This document shows, in pieces, positions 33,142 to 41,025 of a stretch of 45,062 bases of DNA. Under the pieces are notes generated by a model that saw only the letters and a program-made list of their open reading frames with translations, was not told the DNA's origin and ran no database searches. Numbering within the stretch: position 1 is the first letter of the stretch; every line of letters starts with the position of its first letter. The DNA is from an uncultured Rhizobium sp. (GTDB lineage: Bacteria > Pseudomonadota > Alphaproteobacteria > Rhizobiales > Rhizobiaceae): NCBI GenBank assembly GCA_945952415.1, contig CAMFIF010000028.1, positions 1-45,062 of the forward strand, given 5' to 3'. The translations under genes were made by a program, and so were the position numbers.

Positions 33142-34344
33142 ATGGCAGTCGTGTCAAAAGAAGAGAATGCAAACGCCAAGCCCAGCCTGGATTATCTCAA
33201 GGAGAACTTCCGCGATTACGGAATGCTGATGGCCCTGATCGCCATCGTGGTCTTCTTCCTCGTGGTGGTGCGCCAGCAGCTGGATGTGGATTTCCTGTCC
33301 GCGCAGAACATCACCAACCTGTTCCTTCAGAATTCCTACGTCATCATCATGGCGCTCGGCATGCTGCTGGTCATCGTTGCCGGCCATATCGATCTTTCGG
33401 TCGGCTCGGTCGCGGCCTTTGTCGGGGCGATTTCCGGGGTCATGAGCGTCAATATGGGCCTGCCGGTCTATGTGGTGGTGCCGGCCGGCCTCGTCTGCGG
33501 GGCGATCATCGGTGCTGCGCAGGGCTACTGGATCGCCTATTGGCGCATCCCGTCCTTCATCGTGACGCTGGCGGGGATGCTGGTCTTCCGCGGTCTTACC
33601 CTCTGGCTGCTCGGCGGGCAGAATATCGGGCCCTTCTCGCGCGGCTTCCAGTCGCTCTCCACCGGATTCATTCCGGATCTCTTCGCCGTCGACCGGCCGA
33701 ACATGACGGCCATGGTCGTGGTCGTCCTGTCCGCCGCTCTCGTGGTCTGGCTCGGCTGGCGGGCGCGCAAGCGGGATGCCGCCTATGGCATCCAGCAGGA
33801 GCCTTCGGCCATCTTCTACATCCGCAATGCGATCATCGCGGCGGCGCTCGTCTTCGTCGGCTGGAAGCTTGCAAGCTTCCGTGGCCTGCCGAACGTGCTG
33901 ATCGTGATGGCGGTGCTGACGGTTCTCTATGCCTTCTTTACCGAGCAGACGACGCCCGGTCGCCGCATCTATGCGATCGGCGGCAACCTGAAGGCAGCGA
34001 AGCTTTCCGGCATCAACACGGAAAAGCTGGTCTTCCTCACCTTCGTCAACATGGGCGTGCTGGCGGCGCTGGCCGGCATGATCGTGACGGCACGCCTCAA
34101 TTCGGCAACGCCGAAGGCGGGCGTCGGCTTCGAGCTCGATGTGATTGCCGCGGTCTTCATCGGCGGGGCCTCCATGTCCGGCGGCGTCGGCAAGATCGTC
34201 GGGGTCATCGTCGGCGCCTTCATCATGGGCGTCATGAACAATGGCATGTCCATCCTCGGCATCGGCATCGATTACCAGCAGGTGATCAAGGGCCTGGTGC
34301 TGCTCGCGGCGGTCATTTTCGACGTCTACAACAAGTCCAAGTAA
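33142..34344 (+). CDS. gguB: Sugar ABC transporter permease GguB
   Basis: A 400-residue inner-membrane permease of the RbsC/XylH class with about 10 hydrophobic helices. It has GHIDLSVGSVAAFVGAISGV after the third helix and the family's coupling region AIGGNLKAAKLSGINTEK, followed by IGGASMSGGVGKIVGVIVGAF. It forms the channel of the ChvE-GguAB importer. AGGGGAGG precedes the ATG; gguC follows 15 bases downstream. Confidence 0.95.
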   Translation: MAVVSKEENANAKPSLDYLKENFRDYGMLMALIAIVVFFLVVVRQQLDVDFLSAQNITNLFLQNSYVIIMALGMLLVIVAGHIDLSVGSVAAFVGAISGVMSVNMGLPVYVVVPAGLVCGAIIGAAQGYWIAYWRIPSFIVTLAGMLVFRGLTLWLLGGQNIGPFSRGFQSLSTGFIPDLFAVDRPNMTAMVVVVLSAALVVWLGWRARKRDAAYGIQQEPSAIFYIRNAIIAAALVFVGWKLASFRGLPNVLIVMAVLTVLYAFFTEQTTPGRRIYAIGGNLKAAKLSGINTEKLVFLTFVNMGVLAALAGMIVTARLNSATPKAGVGFELDVIAAVFIGGASMSGGVGKIVGVIVGAFIMGVMNNGMSILGIGIDYQQVIKGLVLLAAVIFDVYNKSK

Positions 34345-34359
34345 CAAGGAGTCCGGCAT

Positions 34360-35355
34360 ATGTTGCTCTCCCAGATCAGCCTTCCCGGTGGCGGCCGTGC
34401 CGTCGTCGCCCGGGACGGGTCCGAGGCAGCCATCGTGCGCGGTGCGACCGGCGTCTATGATCTCGCCCTGTCGGCCATTGCGGCCGGCCGGAGCCTCGCC
34501 GAGGAAGTGGCCGCCCATGGGCTGGGCGAGACGGTGGATCTTGCGGCGGCCGCAGCGGAAGGCCGCCTGCTGCTGCCGGTTGACCATCCGGATCCTACGC
34601 ATATGCATCTGACCGGGACGGGGCTTACCCATCTCGGTTCGGCCTCCGCCCGCGATGCCATGCATGCGAAGCTGGAAGCGGCGCAGGAAAGCCTGACCGA
34701 CAGCATGAAAATGTTCCGGATGGGCCTGGAAGGCGGCAAGCCTGTCTCCGGCGAGGTGGGGGTACAACCCGAATGGTTCTACAAGGGCAATGGGCATACC
34801 GCCGTTGCCCCGGGTCAGGCGCTCATTTCGCCCGGCTTTGCGGAAGATGGCGGCGAAGAGCCTGAGATTGCCGGCATCTACATCATCGGTCCCGACGGTA
34901 CGCCGTATCGGATCGGCTGGGCGCTGGCCAACGAGTTTTCCGACCATGTGACGGAGCGGGTGAACTATCTCTTTCTTGCCCATTCGAAGCTGCGCCAGGC
35001 AAGCTTCGGGCCGGAAATCCTGCTCGGCGAACTGCCGCAGGATATTCGGGGCGCGACCCGCATTCGCCGCGGCGGGCAGGTGCTGTGGGAGAAGCCCTTC
35101 CTTTCGGGCGAGGCCAACATGTCCCACACCTTCGCCAATCTCGAACATCATCATTTCAAATATGCGCTCTTCCGCCAGCCGGGAGATCTGCACGTGCACA
35201 TGTTCGGCACGGCGACGCTGTCCTTTGCTGACGGCATCCGCACCGAAGCGGGCGATGTCTTCGAAATCGAGGCGCCCTCCTTTGGTCTGGCGCTCGTCAA
35301 TCCGCTCGCTAAGGAAGAGAAAACCGAGGGAGCCGTTGCGGTTACAGCGCTTTGA
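34360..35355 (+). CDS. gguC: GguC/AraD1 family protein (fumarylacetoacetate hydrolase fold)
   Basis: A 331-residue protein of the AraD1 group within the fumarylacetoacetate-hydrolase superfamily: THMHLTGTGLTHLGSA near the front, then PEWFYKGNG, and EEPEIAGIYIIGPDGTPYRIGWALANEFSDH, whose acidic residues sit at the family's metal site. The name GguC comes from Agrobacterium. Relatives act as 2-keto-3-deoxy-sugar-acid dehydratases in L-arabinose or fucose breakdown, which fits the dehydratase gene that follows: that enzyme would make the keto-deoxy acid and GguC would dehydrate it. Confidence 0.9.
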   Translation: MLLSQISLPGGGRAVVARDGSEAAIVRGATGVYDLALSAIAAGRSLAEEVAAHGLGETVDLAAAAAEGRLLLPVDHPDPTHMHLTGTGLTHLGSASARDAMHAKLEAAQESLTDSMKMFRMGLEGGKPVSGEVGVQPEWFYKGNGHTAVAPGQALISPGFAEDGGEEPEIAGIYIIGPDGTPYRIGWALANEFSDHVTERVNYLFLAHSKLRQASFGPEILLGELPQDIRGATRIRRGGQVLWEKPFLSGEANMSHTFANLEHHHFKYALFRQPGDLHVHMFGTATLSFADGIRTEAGDVFEIEAPSFGLALVNPLAKEEKTEGAVAVTAL

Positions 35356-35461
35356 GGCTAGAGAGGCGCTAGTTAAACGTTTTTATTGACACGAATCTCA
35401 TAGAATGAACTGGCGTGAAGCCGAAATGCTGACGCCGCAGGAAACGAAGCAGGAGAATGCC

Positions 35462-37204
35462 ATGAGTTTCAAACCCGCACCCTGGCCGCGCAAGCTGCGT
35501 TCGCAGGAGTGGTTCGGCGGCACGTCGCGCGATGCGATCTACCACCGCGGCTGGATGAAGAACCAGGGCTTTCCGCACGACCTTTTCGACGGCCGTCCTG
35601 TCATTGGTATCCTCAACACCTGGTCTGAACTGACTCCGTGCAACGCGCATTTGCGCGATCTCGCCGAGCGGGTGAAGCACGGCATTTATGAAGCGGGCGG
35701 CTTTCCGGTGGAAGTTCCGGTCTTCTCCGCCTCGGAAAGCGCGTTCCGGCCGACGGCGATGATGTTCCGCAACCTTGCCGCCATGGCGGTGGAAGAGGCG
35801 ATGCGCGGCCAGCCGATGGATGGCTGCGTGCTGATGGTGGGCTGCGACAAGACCACGCCGTCGCTCCTCATGGCCGCTGCCTCCACCGACATCCCTTCGA
35901 TCATCGTGACCGGCGGGCCGATGCTGAACGGCTATTACCGGAACGAACGGGTCGGCTCCGGCACCCACCTCTGGAAATTCTCCGAGGCCGTGAAGGCCGG
36001 GCAGATGACCCCCGCAGAATTTGCCGAGGCGGAAGCCTCCATGAGCCGCAGCCCGGGTTCGTGCAACACGATGGGCACCGCCTCCACCATGGCTTCCATG
36101 GCCGAGGCGCTGGGCATGGCGCTTTCGGGCAATGCCGCGATCCCCGCCGTCGACAGCCGCCGCCGGGTGATGGCGCAGCTGACCGGCCGACGTATCGTGC
36201 AGATGGTCAAGGACGATCTGAAGCCCTCCGACGTCCTGACCAAGCAGGCCTTCGAGAATGCGATCCGCACCAATGCGGCCATCGGCGGTTCCACCAATGC
36301 GGTCATCCACCTGCTGGCGATTGCCGGCCGCGTCGGTATCGACCTGACGCTGGACGACTGGGACCGTTGCGGCCGCGACGTACCGACGATCGTGAACCTC
36401 ATGCCGTCAGGCAAGTATCTGATGGAAGAGTTCTTTTATGCCGGCGGCCTGCCCGTCGTCATCAAGCGGCTCGGGGAGGCGGGTCTCCTGCACAAGGATG
36501 CACTCACCGTTTCCGGCGAAACCGCCTGGGATCAGGTCAAGGATGTGGTGAACCACAATGAGGACGTGATCCTGCCGGCGGAAAAGGCGCTGGCAAAATC
36601 CGGCGGCATTGCGGTGCTCAAGGGCAATCTGGCGCCGAATGGTGCTGTTCTGAAGCCTTCGGCCGCCACGCCCTCGCTGATGGTTCATCGCGGCCGCGCC
36701 GTGGTCTTCGAGGATATCGACGACTACAAGGCCAAGATCAACGACGAGGCGCTCGACATCGACGAGACCTCAGTCATGGTGCTGAAGAATTGCGGCCCGA
36801 AGGGGTATCCGGGCATGGCGGAAGTGGGCAATATGGGCCTGCCGCCGAAGGTGCTGCGCAAGGGCATTACGGACATGGTCCGCATTTCCGATGCGCGCAT
36901 GTCGGGCACGGCCTATGGCACCGTGGTTCTCCACACCAGCCCGGAAGCGGCGGCCGGCGGACCGCTGGCGGTGGTGCGGGATGGCGACATGATCAGCCTC
37001 GACGTGCCGAACCGCAGCCTGACGCTCGAGATTTCCGACGAGGAACTGGCGGCGCGTCTTGCCGAATGGACGCCGCGCGTGGAAGCGCCGGCCTCCGGCT
37101 ATGCCATGCTGCATCACAAGCATGTCATGGGGGCAGATACGGGTGCGGATCTGGATTTCCTGAAGGGATGCCGTGGGGCGCCTGTGGGCAAGGACAGCCA
37201 CTGA
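35462..37204 (+). CDS. IlvD/Edd family dehydratase, probably L-arabinonate dehydratase
   Basis: A 580-residue Fe-S dehydratase. It has the cluster cysteines in WSELTPCNAHLRDL, LMVGCDKTTPSLLMAA and RSPGSCNTMGTAST, the substrate loop GGSTNAVIHLLAIAGRVGI, and LKNCGPKGYPGMAE with ITDMVRISDARMSGTAYG. The N-terminal RSQEWFGGTSRDAIYHRGW is typical of sugar-acid (arabinonate/xylonate/galactonate) dehydratases, not IlvD proper. The ATG at 35462 follows AGGAG. With ChvE-Ggu uptake and GguC upstream, oxidative L-arabinose catabolism is the best reading; galactonate is a possible alternative. Confidence 0.9.
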   Translation: MSFKPAPWPRKLRSQEWFGGTSRDAIYHRGWMKNQGFPHDLFDGRPVIGILNTWSELTPCNAHLRDLAERVKHGIYEAGGFPVEVPVFSASESAFRPTAMMFRNLAAMAVEEAMRGQPMDGCVLMVGCDKTTPSLLMAAASTDIPSIIVTGGPMLNGYYRNERVGSGTHLWKFSEAVKAGQMTPAEFAEAEASMSRSPGSCNTMGTASTMASMAEALGMALSGNAAIPAVDSRRRVMAQLTGRRIVQMVKDDLKPSDVLTKQAFENAIRTNAAIGGSTNAVIHLLAIAGRVGIDLTLDDWDRCGRDVPTIVNLMPSGKYLMEEFFYAGGLPVVIKRLGEAGLLHKDALTVSGETAWDQVKDVVNHNEDVILPAEKALAKSGGIAVLKGNLAPNGAVLKPSAATPSLMVHRGRAVVFEDIDDYKAKINDEALDIDETSVMVLKNCGPKGYPGMAEVGNMGLPPKVLRKGITDMVRISDARMSGTAYGTVVLHTSPEAAAGGPLAVVRDGDMISLDVPNRSLTLEISDEELAARLAEWTPRVEAPASGYAMLHHKHVMGADTGADLDFLKGCRGAPVGKDSH

Positions 37205-37246
37205 GCTTGTTGCTCCGCGCTGTCGGGCGCGCATCATCGTTGCGGT

Positions 37247-37275
37247 CGGGCGGCGGGAGGAGATCCCGCCGCCCG
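37247..37275 (+). terminator. Terminator of the chvE-ggu-dehydratase unit
   Basis: CGGGCGGCGGGA (37247-37258) and TCCCGCCGCCCG (37264-37275) form a perfect 12-base stem with a 5-base loop, followed by TCTTCGTTT. Confidence 0.75.
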
Positions 37276-37313
37276 TCTTCGTTTGGCTGGGTCTTGCGCT
37301 CATGCAGGCCTTT

Positions 37314-37349
37314 CAAAAAAAGGCCGGCTGAGGGGCGTCCCCCTCAGCC
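37314..37349 (-). terminator. Terminator of the minus-strand methyltransferase operon
   Basis: Read on the minus strand, GGCTGAGGGG (37349-37340) pairs with CCCCTCAGCC (37335-37326) around four bases, then GGCC and seven T (37320-37314). The stem includes the stop codon of the last gene. Transcription from both strands meets here. Confidence 0.85.
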
Positions 37350-37880
37350 GCGCGGAACACCCGCGTAACGAAGCGCAATGAATGTGAGCAGGCTTGCCAC
37401 CGAGAAGATGTTGAGCGTCAGCAGGGCGCGCATGTCTTCAGGGCTCCACGGGCTCGAAAACTCCGCCCGGCCGTGGAAGAGGACAAAGGCCGCGAAACAG
37501 AACAGCGCCATGGCGCGTTGCAGCCACTTCTCCCTTTCGGTGAAGCTGAGGGCGATCAGCGTGATGCAGGCGACGAAATAGAGTTCGGTCCCCGTGGCCT
37601 GTCCCATGAACATCCCGGCGAGAACCGTATCGACGATGCCGATCAGGGGCACGCCGGCGCGCACGGCGAGCGGATATTTGCGGCCGAGAAGGGCTATCGC
37701 GGCGAAGAAGGGAGCGGCCAGCACCGCTGTCGGCGAGGAAGCCACGCCATCGCCGGTCAGCCACCAGACATAGAGCGGATAGAAGGGCTTGTTGAGCGCT
37801 ACGACCCAGGCAATGGTGATGCTGGCGGCCGTCAGCGCATCGACAGGCGGAGGGGCTTCCCGCACGGCAATCTCAGCCAC
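37344..37880 (-). CDS. Predicted integral membrane protein, unknown
   Basis: About 178 residues with five or more hydrophobic stretches (AASITIAWVVALNKPFYPL, AVLAAPFFAAIALLG, GVPLIGIVDTVLAGMFMG, LYFVACITLIALSF, LFCFAAFVLFHG and a final one). I do not recognise the family. The GTG at 37880 has AGGGAGG just upstream and overlaps the methyltransferase stop by eight bases; a TTG at 37898 would make it slightly longer. It is the last gene of the DUF1295-methyltransferase operon and ends in the operon terminator, so it likely serves the same lipid or small-molecule modification. Confidence 0.7.
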   Translation of the reverse strand: MAEIAVREAPPPVDALTAASITIAWVVALNKPFYPLYVWWLTGDGVASSPTAVLAAPFFAAIALLGRKYPLAVRAGVPLIGIVDTVLAGMFMGQATGTELYFVACITLIALSFTEREKWLQRAMALFCFAAFVLFHGRAEFSSPWSPEDMRALLTLNIFSVASLLTFIALRYAGVPRG

Positions 37881-38919
37881 CTTCGCCTCCCTTGGCAACG
37901 GGCTTCAGCAGATAATGGCCCACGCCCCAGATCTCGCCGCCGGAATGGCCAAAAAGCCCGGCCGTGGCGAGGAAGAACATGCGCCAGCGGCGGCGCCAGA
38001 GACCTGCATCGCGCCCATAGACGCCCTGCAGGATGCGGTCGATCTCCGCTCGATTGGCATCGAAATTCTTCAGCCAATCCAGCGCGGTGCGGCGATAATG
38101 GGTGCCGTTCCAGCGCCATTCCTGCTCCACACGGAAAATTGCCGGGAAGCGATGGGGCAGATCATGGGCGGGCATGATCCCGCCGGTGAAGAAATGCTGG
38201 GCAATCCAATCGGACTTGTCGGCATGGTCGAAACGGTAGGAGCGGTTCCTGTGGGTGAAGACATGCAGGAACATCAGTCCGTCCGGCTTCAGCCAGCCGC
38301 GGGCGCGGTCCAGAAGCTCCTCCCAGTTCGACATGTGCTCGAACATTTCCACCGAGACGATGCGGTCGAAGCGTTCCGTGGTGCGGAAGACATTCATGTC
38401 GGCGGTGACGATGGTGAGGTTCGAAAGCCCGCGGGCTCGCGCCTCCGCTTCGATATAGGCGCGCTGGGAGGCGGAATTCGAGACGGAAGTGATCCGGGCA
38501 GCCGGGAAATGCTCCGCGAGATAGAGCGACAGCGAGCCCCAGCCGCAGCCGAGCTCAAGGATCGTCTGGCCATCGGCGATGGCGGCATGGTCCACGGTTT
38601 CCTTCAGCGCATGGGCTTCGGCTTCCGTGAGCGTGGTGTTCTCGTTCGGATAGAGGCAGCTCGAATATTTGCGGTGCTTGCCGAGGAACAGGGCGAAGAA
38701 TTCTGGCGGCAGTTCGTAATGCTGCTCGTTCGCCTCGTCGGTGTGGATCGCCACCGGGAAACGGCCCATGGAGCGGGCAAATTCGATCTCCGCGGTCTCC
38801 GGCTCGGTTTCCAGCCGGCGGGCGGTGCGGCCACAGAGAAAATCGATCCCCGCCAGCGTCAGGGCATCGGGGATCGGAGTGCGTTCTGCGGTCTGGATGG
38901 CGAGCGCGATCATGTTCAT
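37873..38919 (-). CDS. Cyclopropane-synthase-family methyltransferase, coclaurine-N-methyltransferase-like branch
   Basis: A 348-residue SAM-dependent methyltransferase: SAM loop ILELGCGWGSLSLYLAE (about 120-136), then SVEMFEHMSNWEELL (Glu194-His195). Compared with true cyclopropane synthases it is shorter. It carries features of the plant coclaurine N-methyltransferase branch: the EMFEHM pair, DWIAQHFFTGGIMPA, and WNGTHYRRTALDWLKNFD. Its product may therefore be a methylated lipid or amine rather than a cyclopropane. The start at 38919 overlaps the DUF1295 stop by four bases (ATGA). It is expressed from the ECF-type promoter upstream of DUF1295. Confidence 0.85.
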   Translation of the reverse strand: MNMIALAIQTAERTPIPDALTLAGIDFLCGRTARRLETEPETAEIEFARSMGRFPVAIHTDEANEQHYELPPEFFALFLGKHRKYSSCLYPNENTTLTEAEAHALKETVDHAAIADGQTILELGCGWGSLSLYLAEHFPAARITSVSNSASQRAYIEAEARARGLSNLTIVTADMNVFRTTERFDRIVSVEMFEHMSNWEELLDRARGWLKPDGLMFLHVFTHRNRSYRFDHADKSDWIAQHFFTGGIMPAHDLPHRFPAIFRVEQEWRWNGTHYRRTALDWLKNFDANRAEIDRILQGVYGRDAGLWRRRWRMFFLATAGLFGHSGGEIWGVGHYLLKPVAKGGEGG

Positions 38920-39731
38920 GGCGAGCGTTCCTTGATGGGCGCGGGATGGAAGGAGGAGCGGCGAGGGCCGGGGAAGAAGGCGTTGACGCGACCCTGCAGC
39001 GCGCGGAAGGCATCGCCGCGGGTTTTCAGCATATGTTCCTCGAGCGGCGGGATGCCGGAAACATGGACCAGCAGCCAGTACATCTGGAGGGGCGCGAGAA
39101 GGGCAATGAGGCCGAGCCAGCCGGCGCCGAGCGCGGCAAGCGCAATGGCGCACCAGAACAGCCATTCGAAGAAGTAGTTGGGGTGGCGGGAATAGGCCCA
39201 GAGCCCTTCTTCCATCACTGCGTTTTTCGCCTTCGGCGTCTTACGGAAGCGGTCGAGCTGGCGGTCGGACAGCGCCTCGCCGCCGAGCGCCACAAGGCCG
39301 ATGAAGAAGGCGGGACCATCGAACAGGCTCGGAAACTCCCGTACGCCCGATGCTGCCAGATAAAGAGCGAGCACCAGCACATAGGCCGCCACCGCCTGGA
39401 TCTGCAGGAACACGAAGAGCCGCCAGGGCGCGGCATCCCCCCATTCGGCGATCAGCTTTTCATAGCGCGGGTCCTCGCCGGCGCCGCGGGTGCGCAGCGC
39501 GATGTAGCCGCCAAGCCGCAGCGACCAGAGGGCAGCCAGAAGCCCGACCATGACCCGACGCTCCGGGGCACCGTCCGCCATAATGACGGCCGCGATGCCG
39601 CCGAGGCCGACGGCGAAGGACCAGATCGTATCCACCCAGCCGCTCGCCCCGGTCATGCGCTGCACGCTCCAGGCGATCGTCATGATCAGCGACATGGCAA
39701 CCGCGAGCCCGAAGAGCACGTAAATATCCAT
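38916..39731 (-). CDS. DUF1295 membrane protein (steroid 5-alpha-reductase-like)
   Basis: A 271-residue membrane protein with about six or seven helices and the C-terminal signature of the 5-alpha-reductase/isoprenyl-cysteine-methyltransferase group: GLWAYSRHPNYFFEWLFW, then IPPLEEHMLKTRGDAF. The N-terminal GASGWVDTIWSFAVGLGG is typical of DUF1295. Relatives are thought to reduce double bonds in lipids. It is the first gene of the operon, with GGTGGAG before the ATG and a TGAAAC-N17-CGTC promoter 34-60 bases upstream. DUF1295 genes elsewhere also sit with cyclopropane-synthase-like genes, consistent with a shared lipid pathway. Confidence 0.88.
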   Translation of the reverse strand: MDIYVLFGLAVAMSLIMTIAWSVQRMTGASGWVDTIWSFAVGLGGIAAVIMADGAPERRVMVGLLAALWSLRLGGYIALRTRGAGEDPRYEKLIAEWGDAAPWRLFVFLQIQAVAAYVLVLALYLAASGVREFPSLFDGPAFFIGLVALGGEALSDRQLDRFRKTPKAKNAVMEEGLWAYSRHPNYFFEWLFWCAIALAALGAGWLGLIALLAPLQMYWLLVHVSGIPPLEEHMLKTRGDAFRALQGRVNAFFPGPRRSSFHPAPIKERSP

Positions 39732-39764
39732 GAAACTCCACCTGTCGTCTCGTTCTCTGCGTTA

Positions 39765-39791
39765 GACGGAGGAGCGCTCCGGAAAGTTTCA
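39765..39791 (-). promoter_or_regulatory. ECF-type promoter of the DUF1295 operon
   Basis: On the minus strand TGAAAC (39791-39786) and CGTC (39768-39765) are exactly 17 bases apart. The AAC / CGT pair is the general hallmark of ECF sigma factor promoters. The predicted transcription start lies about 25 bases before the DUF1295 ATG. Confidence 0.65.
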
Positions 39792-39826
39792 CCGACGACA
39801 CGGAAAAGTGGACTGGCTGCGCGGGT

Positions 39827-39853
39827 TGAAACTATCTCGCGCCCGGCCTCGTC
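39827..39853 (+). promoter_or_regulatory. ECF-type promoter of the DUF2147 gene
   Basis: On the plus strand TGAAAC (39827-39832) and CGTC (39850-39853) are again exactly 17 bases apart, divergent from the minus-strand copy with 35 bases between the two -35 boxes. Both -35 boxes are preceded by G/T-rich GGTG or GGTT. Confidence 0.65.
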
Positions 39854-39899
39854 AGGCCTCCCCGGAACGCCGCATCAGTCGAACAGAAAGGAGAACAGG

Positions 39900-40283
39900 A
39901 TGCCGATCTCGACAAAAAGGCTTGCGCTTTCGATCCTCGCGCTAATGGCCGCCACCGCCGCTCGGGCTGAAGCGCAGGGGCCCATGGGCGAATGGGCGCG
40001 GGGAGACGGGGCGGCGCGCGTGCGGATCGCGCCCTGCGGCAGCAATATCTGCGCTACGAATACCTGGATCAAGCCCGGCACGCCAAGCGAGAAGGCGGGC
40101 GACGTGCTGGTCATGACCGTGAAGGAAAAGGAAAGCGGCGCCTATCAGGGCTCGGCCTTCGATCCGCAGCGCAAGATGACCTACCGGCTTTCCATGACGG
40201 TTGAGGGAAGCCGCATGACGACGAGGGGCTGCGTGCTCGGCGGGCTGCTTTGCAAGAGCGTCAGCTGGTCAAGGATCCGCTGA
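39900..40283 (+). CDS. DUF2147 family small secreted protein
   Basis: A 127-residue protein with a signal peptide (LALSILALMAATAARA|EAQG). A DUF2147-type lipocalin-like body follows: MGEWARGDGAARVRIAPCGSNICATNTWIKPG, KMTYRLSMTVEGSRMTTRGCVLGGLLCKS. Four cysteines could make two disulfides. GGAGAACAGG precedes the ATG. Its stop lies 23 bases inside the 3' end of the minus-strand cysteine hydrolase gene (convergent overlap). The ECF-type promoter suggests an envelope-stress role. Confidence 0.82.
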   Translation: MPISTKRLALSILALMAATAARAEAQGPMGEWARGDGAARVRIAPCGSNICATNTWIKPGTPSEKAGDVLVMTVKEKESGAYQGSAFDPQRKMTYRLSMTVEGSRMTTRGCVLGGLLCKSVSWSRIR

Positions 40284-40884
40284 GACCACGGTCCGGCAGG
40301 CCGGCATAGTCGAGAAAATCCTGCCGGAGCATGACGTCCGCCTGCACGGAAAAACGGTTGCCGATCACGCTCAGCGTTGCATCATGGGTGGGGTCGGAGC
40401 CGCTGCACAGCGCGTTCTTGATCAGGATGACGCGGTAGCCGAGATCGATGGCGCCCAGGACGGTGGCGAGCACGCAGACATCGGTTTCGCCGCCGCTGAT
40501 GACAAGGGTTTCCACGCGGTTTTCGGCGAGATGGCGGTGCAGCCTGCCATCGAGCCAGGGCGAATAGACCCGCTTGTCGAAGACGAGGGCAGGGGGCGTC
40601 AGAAGCTTGAGCGGCGTGACGAGGTCGATAAGCGCGGGGTCGAGCGCGCCTTCCATCATCATCGGCCATTTCCGGTAATAGTCCTGCCACATGCCCGGCA
40701 GATCTCCCACGCTCCGAGGCGTCAGGAAGCGGGTGAAAATTGTCCGCTCCGGCGCGGCGGCGGCAAGCTCGACCACCTCGGGCAGGATTTCCACCGCCCA
40801 GTCCACCCGCCAGGGCGTATCCTCGGCAAAGAGGCGCTGCATGTCGACGCAGATATGGCGCCAATTTCCCGGATCGTCTCGCAT
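40261..40884 (-). CDS. Cysteine hydrolase, isochorismatase family
   Basis: A 207-residue alpha/beta hydrolase with the family's catalytic triad: Asp14 (ICVDMQRLF), Lys104 (VFDKRVYSPW) and Cys137 (GGETDVCVLATVLGAIDLGY). The members include isochorismatases, nicotinamidases and many amidases of unknown substrate; nothing in the sequence singles one out. It overlaps the 3' end of the DUF2147 gene. GGGAGTAAGCC precedes the start at 40884. Confidence 0.88.
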   Translation of the reverse strand: MRDDPGNWRHICVDMQRLFAEDTPWRVDWAVEILPEVVELAAAAPERTIFTRFLTPRSVGDLPGMWQDYYRKWPMMMEGALDPALIDLVTPLKLLTPPALVFDKRVYSPWLDGRLHRHLAENRVETLVISGGETDVCVLATVLGAIDLGYRVILIKNALCSGSDPTHDATLSVIGNRFSVQADVMLRQDFLDYAGLPDRGLSGSLTS

Positions 40885-40970
40885 GGCTTACTCCCTTTTC
40901 CGGGGAATGAACCCGGTGGAAGCCGGCACCGTTCCCTGCCGGACCCGGGACAATGGCCGCCACATGAAGG

Positions 40971-40995
40971 GGAACCAATCTTCGATCCGCTTGTT
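40971..40995 (+). promoter_or_regulatory. EcfG/RpoE2-type promoter of the DUF4142 gene
   Basis: GGAAC (40971-40975), 16 bases, then TGTT (40992-40995). The consensus for the alphaproteobacterial general-stress sigma factor is GGAAC-N16/17-CGTT, so one base of the -10 differs. It lies 31 bases before the DUF4142 ATG. Confidence 0.6.
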
Positions 40996-41025
40996 CTCAA
41001 AACTCCAAGCAGAAAGGATACGAGG

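Noticed and set aside
33154..35199. Very long open frame on the strand opposite gguB-gguC (and similar ones opposite fixL and gguA)
   Set aside because: High-GC coding DNA with strong third-position bias leaves long antisense frames open. These have His/Arg/Asp-rich composition, no ribosome sites and no recognisable domain, while the sense strands encode clear families.
40933..40958. GGAAC on the minus strand before the cysteine hydrolase gene as a stress promoter
   Set aside because: The next GTT is 18 bases away, off the usual EcfG spacing, and the placement is less convincing than the five listed sites.
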